Positions 60,775 through 64,000 of a stretch of DNA of 64,000 nucleotides are shown piece by piece (positions within the stretch are counted from its first letter, which is position 1; each line of letters starts with the position of its first letter). Source of the DNA: Sulfuriferula multivorans (lineage in GTDB: Bacteria; Pseudomonadota; Gammaproteobacteria; Burkholderiales; Sulfuriferulaceae). Under the pieces are notes generated by a model. It was not told the DNA's origin and did no database searches. It saw nothing but the letters and a program-made list of their open reading frames with translations. The DNA lies in NCBI RefSeq assembly GCF_003851125.1, contig NZ_BGOW01000017.1:62001-126000 (forward strand). Direction: 5' to 3'. The position numbers and the translations under genes were made by a program.

Positions 60775-62490
60775 TCAAACCTGGTTCAATTTGCTGTACG
60801 CAGTCAGCAGCCGCTGATGCATATCGCACCCTGACAATTCCATGCCCGGCGCCTGCAGACCAAAAAAGCGCTGTTCACCGCGCAACATGGCCTGGGCTTG
60901 TTTCAGGGTATCCGCACCGTAAAGCGTTTGCAGGCTGTCGCTGTAGCGTTCGGCGTCTTCCATCAATAGCAGGGCTTCGATGCAGCGATAAACCAGACGT
61001 CGAGCGGGATCGAGCTGTTCGAAGTGACGCACCCAGTGGCAGCCTGCGCGGATCGCCTCCTTATCGCCAATAGCCAGTGCCAGCAGCGTTTTCAACTCGC
61101 CCACACGCAGGTCTTTCCACAGCGTACCGGCATCGGCAACGAGGCCGATCAGCGCAGCGACAGGACGCTGGTCGTCGAGGGCGAGTTCGTCGAGCTGGTC
61201 CAGCAGTTCGCTGCATTCCTCGTCATCCAGTTGCGCCAGATGCAGGATGGCGTGGCGCAGCTGGTTGCCGACGCTGTTGTTGTTCCATTCCAGATCGTCG
61301 GTGGGATAGATTTCGGACATGCCCGGGACAATGATGCGGCAGGCATACACGCCCAGATCGGGGAAATCAGCGATATAGATATCGCGTTCCTCGGTATGGA
61401 TGAGCTCGCACAGCCAGGCGTATTCCTGCTCGGTGGTGCCGCTGAAGTTCCAGTCGGCAAACTCGTAATCGGGCGTGGCACGCAGAAATTCCCAGCTGAT
61501 GATGCCGCTGGAATCGACAAAGTGAATTTCCAGGTTTTGCGGATCGGCGATTTCTTCCAGGTCGAAACCCGGTTCTGGAAAGTCGCCCAGCGCATCCAGC
61601 GCGCGGCCTTGCAGCAGCTCGGTGAGCGCACGTTCCAGCGCAACCTCAAAGCGCGGATGCGCGCCAAAACTGGCGAAGCAGCCCTGGTCGCGCGGGTTGA
61701 GCAGGGTGACGTTCATCACCGGGTATTTCCCGCCCAGCGAGGCGTCCTTGACCAGGATGCCGAACCCGGCGGCGCGCAAGTCGCGGATGCCGGCCTCGAT
61801 TTTAGGATAGCGCGCGATGACGGCCTCCGGCACATCGGGCAGGCACAGGCCCTCGGTAATAATGCGGAACTTGACGTGGCGCTCGAAGATTTCAGACAAC
61901 GCCTGCACGCGCGCCTCGGCGGGAGAATTCCCCGCCGACATGCCGTTGCTGACATACAGGTTGCCGATAATATTGACCGGGAACCACAATGTGGCGCCGT
62001 CGCGTTGACGCTGGTAGGGCAACGCGCAAATACCGCGCGCGGCATTGCCGGAATTATGTTCCACCAGCACATGCGCCTTCACTGTTTCATCAGGGTTATA
62101 GAATGCCTGCAACTCGGCATCCAGCAAACCTTCCGGCCAGCGCTCGTCCTCGCTTAATGGAAACCATTTTTCCTGCGGGTAATGTACATATTCACGCTGA
62201 GCAATGGTTTCGCCCAGGTAGTAATGGGTCCAGAAATAATGGCAACCGAGACGTTCGAAATATTCGCCCAGCGCACTCGCCAGCGCGGCCTTTTGCGATG
62301 CGCCCTTGCCGTTGGTGAACAGGATCGGACAATCGCGGTCGCGAATGTGTACCGACCAGACATTGGCGATGGGATTGAGCCAGGAGCGCTCCTCGATATG
62401 GAAGCCCAACGCCTCCAGTTTGGCCTGCATGGACTGGATAGACGCTTCCAGTGAAGCGTCTTTGCCGGGAATGAAACTTTCTGTTTGCAT
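60775..62490 (-). CDS. ycaO: YcaO-domain protein, RimO-associated S12 methylthiotransferase accessory factor
   Basis: 571 residues from ATG 62490; a start at 62502 adds four. It is close to E. coli YcaO throughout: SFIPGKDASLEASIQSMQ, FTNGKGASQKAALASALGEY (nucleotide-binding), NIIGNLYVSNGMSAGN, FASFGAHPRFEVALERALTE. It ends with a TPR-like helical region. E. coli YcaO enhances RimO-mediated beta-methylthiolation of ribosomal S12. No peptide precursor gene is nearby, so a RiPP role is less likely. Confidence 0.9.
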   Translation of the reverse strand: MQTESFIPGKDASLEASIQSMQAKLEALGFHIEERSWLNPIANVWSVHIRDRDCPILFTNGKGASQKAALASALGEYFERLGCHYFWTHYYLGETIAQREYVHYPQEKWFPLSEDERWPEGLLDAELQAFYNPDETVKAHVLVEHNSGNAARGICALPYQRQRDGATLWFPVNIIGNLYVSNGMSAGNSPAEARVQALSEIFERHVKFRIITEGLCLPDVPEAVIARYPKIEAGIRDLRAAGFGILVKDASLGGKYPVMNVTLLNPRDQGCFASFGAHPRFEVALERALTELLQGRALDALGDFPEPGFDLEEIADPQNLEIHFVDSSGIISWEFLRATPDYEFADWNFSGTTEQEYAWLCELIHTEERDIYIADFPDLGVYACRIIVPGMSEIYPTDDLEWNNNSVGNQLRHAILHLAQLDDEECSELLDQLDELALDDQRPVAALIGLVADAGTLWKDLRVGELKTLLALAIGDKEAIRAGCHWVRHFEQLDPARRLVYRCIEALLLMEDAERYSDSLQTLYGADTLKQAQAMLRGEQRFFGLQAPGMELSGCDMHQRLLTAYSKLNQV

Positions 62491-62570
62491 AATGGTTTCC
62501 ATTAACGATCTAAAACGGCAATTCAATTTACCCAAGTAGTAGCTACCCAGGTTTTGCCTTTTGCATTTTG

Positions 62571-63971
62571 TCAGCGCCATTCACGCGGCAGGAAATAATC
62601 ACCATAGCCATCCTGCTCCAGCGGCACATCGATCACGCCGGGGGAAAGGGCATCGTGCCTGACGCCAGTCAGACCGGGGAAGGCAATGAGCAGTCCCACC
62701 ATCAGCAACTGGATCACCACAAATGGGATCGCCCCCCGATAAATGGCGCTGGTTCGAATCGATTTGGGGGCAACACTGCGCAGATAAAACAGCGCAAAAC
62801 CAAACGGCGGATGCATGAACGAAGTCTGCATATTAATGCCTATCAGCACCCCGAACCATATCAGATCAATTCCCAGCTTGTGCGCAACCGGCGCCAGCAG
62901 CGGGATGATGATGAAGGCAATCTCGAAAAAGTCGAGGAAGAACGCCAGCACAAATATCAGCAGATTGACCACGATCAAAAAGCCCAACGCACCACCGGGC
63001 AGGGCAGTGAGCAGATGTTCCACCCACAGATCGCCGTCCATGCCGCGAAACACCAGGCTGAACACGGTGGATCCGATCAGGATGAACACCACGAAACTGG
63101 TCAGTCGGGTGGTGGAATCCATAGCCTGTTTGAGCAGATCGAGGCTGAGGCGGCGCTTGATCAGCGCCAGCGCCAGCGCGCCGCTGGCTCCCATGGCCCC
63201 GCCTTCGGTAGGCGTAGCCCAGCCCAGGAAGATGGTGCCGAGCACCAGGAATATGAGCAGTAGCGGTGGCAGCAATGACGCCCCAACACGTCGCAGTAAA
63301 GCACGCCCACGCAAGGTACGCGCACCGCGCGGCAACGCCGGTGCAGCAGCGGGTTTGACCAGGGTGATGAGCAGCACAAAGGCTATATACAACCCGGTCA
63401 GCACCAGGCTGGGTACCAGCGCGCCCTTGTACAGATCGCCCACTGATATGCCCAACTGGTCGGCCAGCACGATCAGTACCAGACTCGGCGGAATGATCTG
63501 CGCCAGCGTACCGGATGCGGCAATCACGCCGGCCGCCAGGCGCTGGTCGTAACCATAGCGCATCATGATGGGCAGCGAGATCAGCCCCATGGCGATGACC
63601 GAAGCCGCCACCACGCCCGTCGTCGCCCCCAGCAAAGCGCCGACAAGAATCACCGCATAGGCCAGGCCGCCGCGCAGATTGCCAAATAGCTGCCCGACGG
63701 TTTCCAGCAGGTCTTCGGCCATGCCGCTGCGTTCCAGTACCAGGCCCATGAAGGTGAAAAACGGGATCGCCAGCAGGGTCTGGTTGGCGATGATGCCGAG
63801 CACGCGCTCGGGCAACGCCTGCATCAGGGAAATATCGAAAAAGCCGTAATGGATACCCATCAGCGCAAACAGCAGGCCATTGGCGGCGAGCGAGAACGCC
63901 ACCGGATAGCCCAGCAGCAGGAAGATCACCAGGCCGGCAAACATCAGCGGCGCCATGAGCTCCATGCTCAT
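62571..63971 (-). CDS. TRAP transporter large permease (DctM type)
   Basis: 466 residues with about twelve membrane segments. GLVLERSGMAEDLLETVGQL, NLRGGLAYAVILVGALLGA and QTSFMHPPFGFALFYLRSV are typical. It is the membrane subunit driving sodium- or proton-coupled uptake of organic acids captured by a periplasmic binding protein. The partner genes lie right of the window. The substrate is unknown. Confidence 0.92.
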   Translation of the reverse strand: MSMELMAPLMFAGLVIFLLLGYPVAFSLAANGLLFALMGIHYGFFDISLMQALPERVLGIIANQTLLAIPFFTFMGLVLERSGMAEDLLETVGQLFGNLRGGLAYAVILVGALLGATTGVVAASVIAMGLISLPIMMRYGYDQRLAAGVIAASGTLAQIIPPSLVLIVLADQLGISVGDLYKGALVPSLVLTGLYIAFVLLITLVKPAAAPALPRGARTLRGRALLRRVGASLLPPLLLIFLVLGTIFLGWATPTEGGAMGASGALALALIKRRLSLDLLKQAMDSTTRLTSFVVFILIGSTVFSLVFRGMDGDLWVEHLLTALPGGALGFLIVVNLLIFVLAFFLDFFEIAFIIIPLLAPVAHKLGIDLIWFGVLIGINMQTSFMHPPFGFALFYLRSVAPKSIRTSAIYRGAIPFVVIQLLMVGLLIAFPGLTGVRHDALSPGVIDVPLEQDGYGDYFLPREWR

Positions 63972-64000
63972 CACATCTGCTCCAGCGGCGCTTCCTGTGC
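63971..64000 (-). CDS. Partial upstream gene, probably the TRAP small permease (DctQ type)
   Basis: The last nine codons (reading AQEAPLEQM) and stop of a minus-strand frame overlap the DctM start by one base. DctQ normally precedes DctM. Too little is visible to identify it by sequence. Confidence 0.45.
   Translation of the reverse strand, partial: AQEAPLEQM

Noticed and set aside
60775-62490. YcaO protein as part of a thiazole/oxazole peptide cluster
   Set aside because: The sequence tracks E. coli YcaO along its whole length, and no precursor peptide, dehydrogenase or E1-like partner lies nearby.

Overview
The window is the chromosome of a GC-rich betaproteobacterium interrupted by a transposable (Mu-like) prophage. 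The host block carries arnD-arnT, tex, hslO, corA, recQ, msrA, glyA-nrdR-ribD-ribE-ribB-ribH-nusB-thiL-pgpA-pncC, recA-recX, ycaO and a TRAP transporter. That gene content and order suggest Nitrosomonadales, possibly Gallionellaceae-like. This placement rests on gene order and protein style only; no rRNA or tRNA gene was seen.

Positions 1 to about 34.1 kb are the prophage, whose other end lies left of the window. Its tail genes look like those of non-contractile (siphovirus) Mu relatives of the B3/D3112 type: tube protein, tail assembly chaperone with a -1 frameshift, and tape measure. The protease/scaffold, capsid and tail genes are on the minus strand (9372 to 1). The XRE repressor with two small membrane proteins is at 9.7-11.1 kb. 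The plus strand from 11.5 kb carries early regulators, a DDE transposase, a MuB-like ATPase, a run of small early proteins, Gam, GemA (gp16), a Mor/C-type activator, lysis genes, gp25/26/27-like proteins, terminase, portal, head morphogenesis protein F and virion protein G. Compared with Mu, the block repressor-to-G is inverted relative to the protease-to-tail block.

The most striking part is 28441-31769. Four genes overlap each other, the portal gene upstream and the F gene downstream. They look like a type IV-B-type CRISPR effector module: a Csf2 (Cas7) protein with an extra helical N-terminal domain that may be a fused Cas11, Csf1, a CysH-like PP-loop protein and Csf3 (Cas5). There is no array, Cas6, DinG helicase or adaptation gene in the window. 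The module is translationally coupled to virion-head genes, so it should be made with them late in infection.

Downstream of G, at 33.05-34.0 kb, lies a small operon with its own promoter and a 16-bp palindrome in the promoter spacer. It encodes a very acidic 89-aa protein, an 80-aa protein and a possible small regulator. The place after G is where Pseudomonas Mu-like phages carry anti-CRISPR operons, so this is a candidate acr/aca locus.

Two late promoters, before lysozyme and before protease, share the palindrome TTTAG(A/C)C-NN-G(T/G)CTAAA exactly 34 nt from the start codon. They are probably switched on by the Mor-like protein encoded next to the first site.

Host genes right of 34.3 kb serve lipid A modification (arnD, arnT), nucleic-acid maintenance (tex, recQ, recA, recX), redox repair (hslO, msrA), ion transport (corA, K+ channel, bestrophin), one-carbon metabolism (glyA), riboflavin synthesis, a glycosyltransferase/deacetylase/flippase-like cassette, an MpaB-type oxygenase, YcaO and a TRAP transporter running off the right edge.
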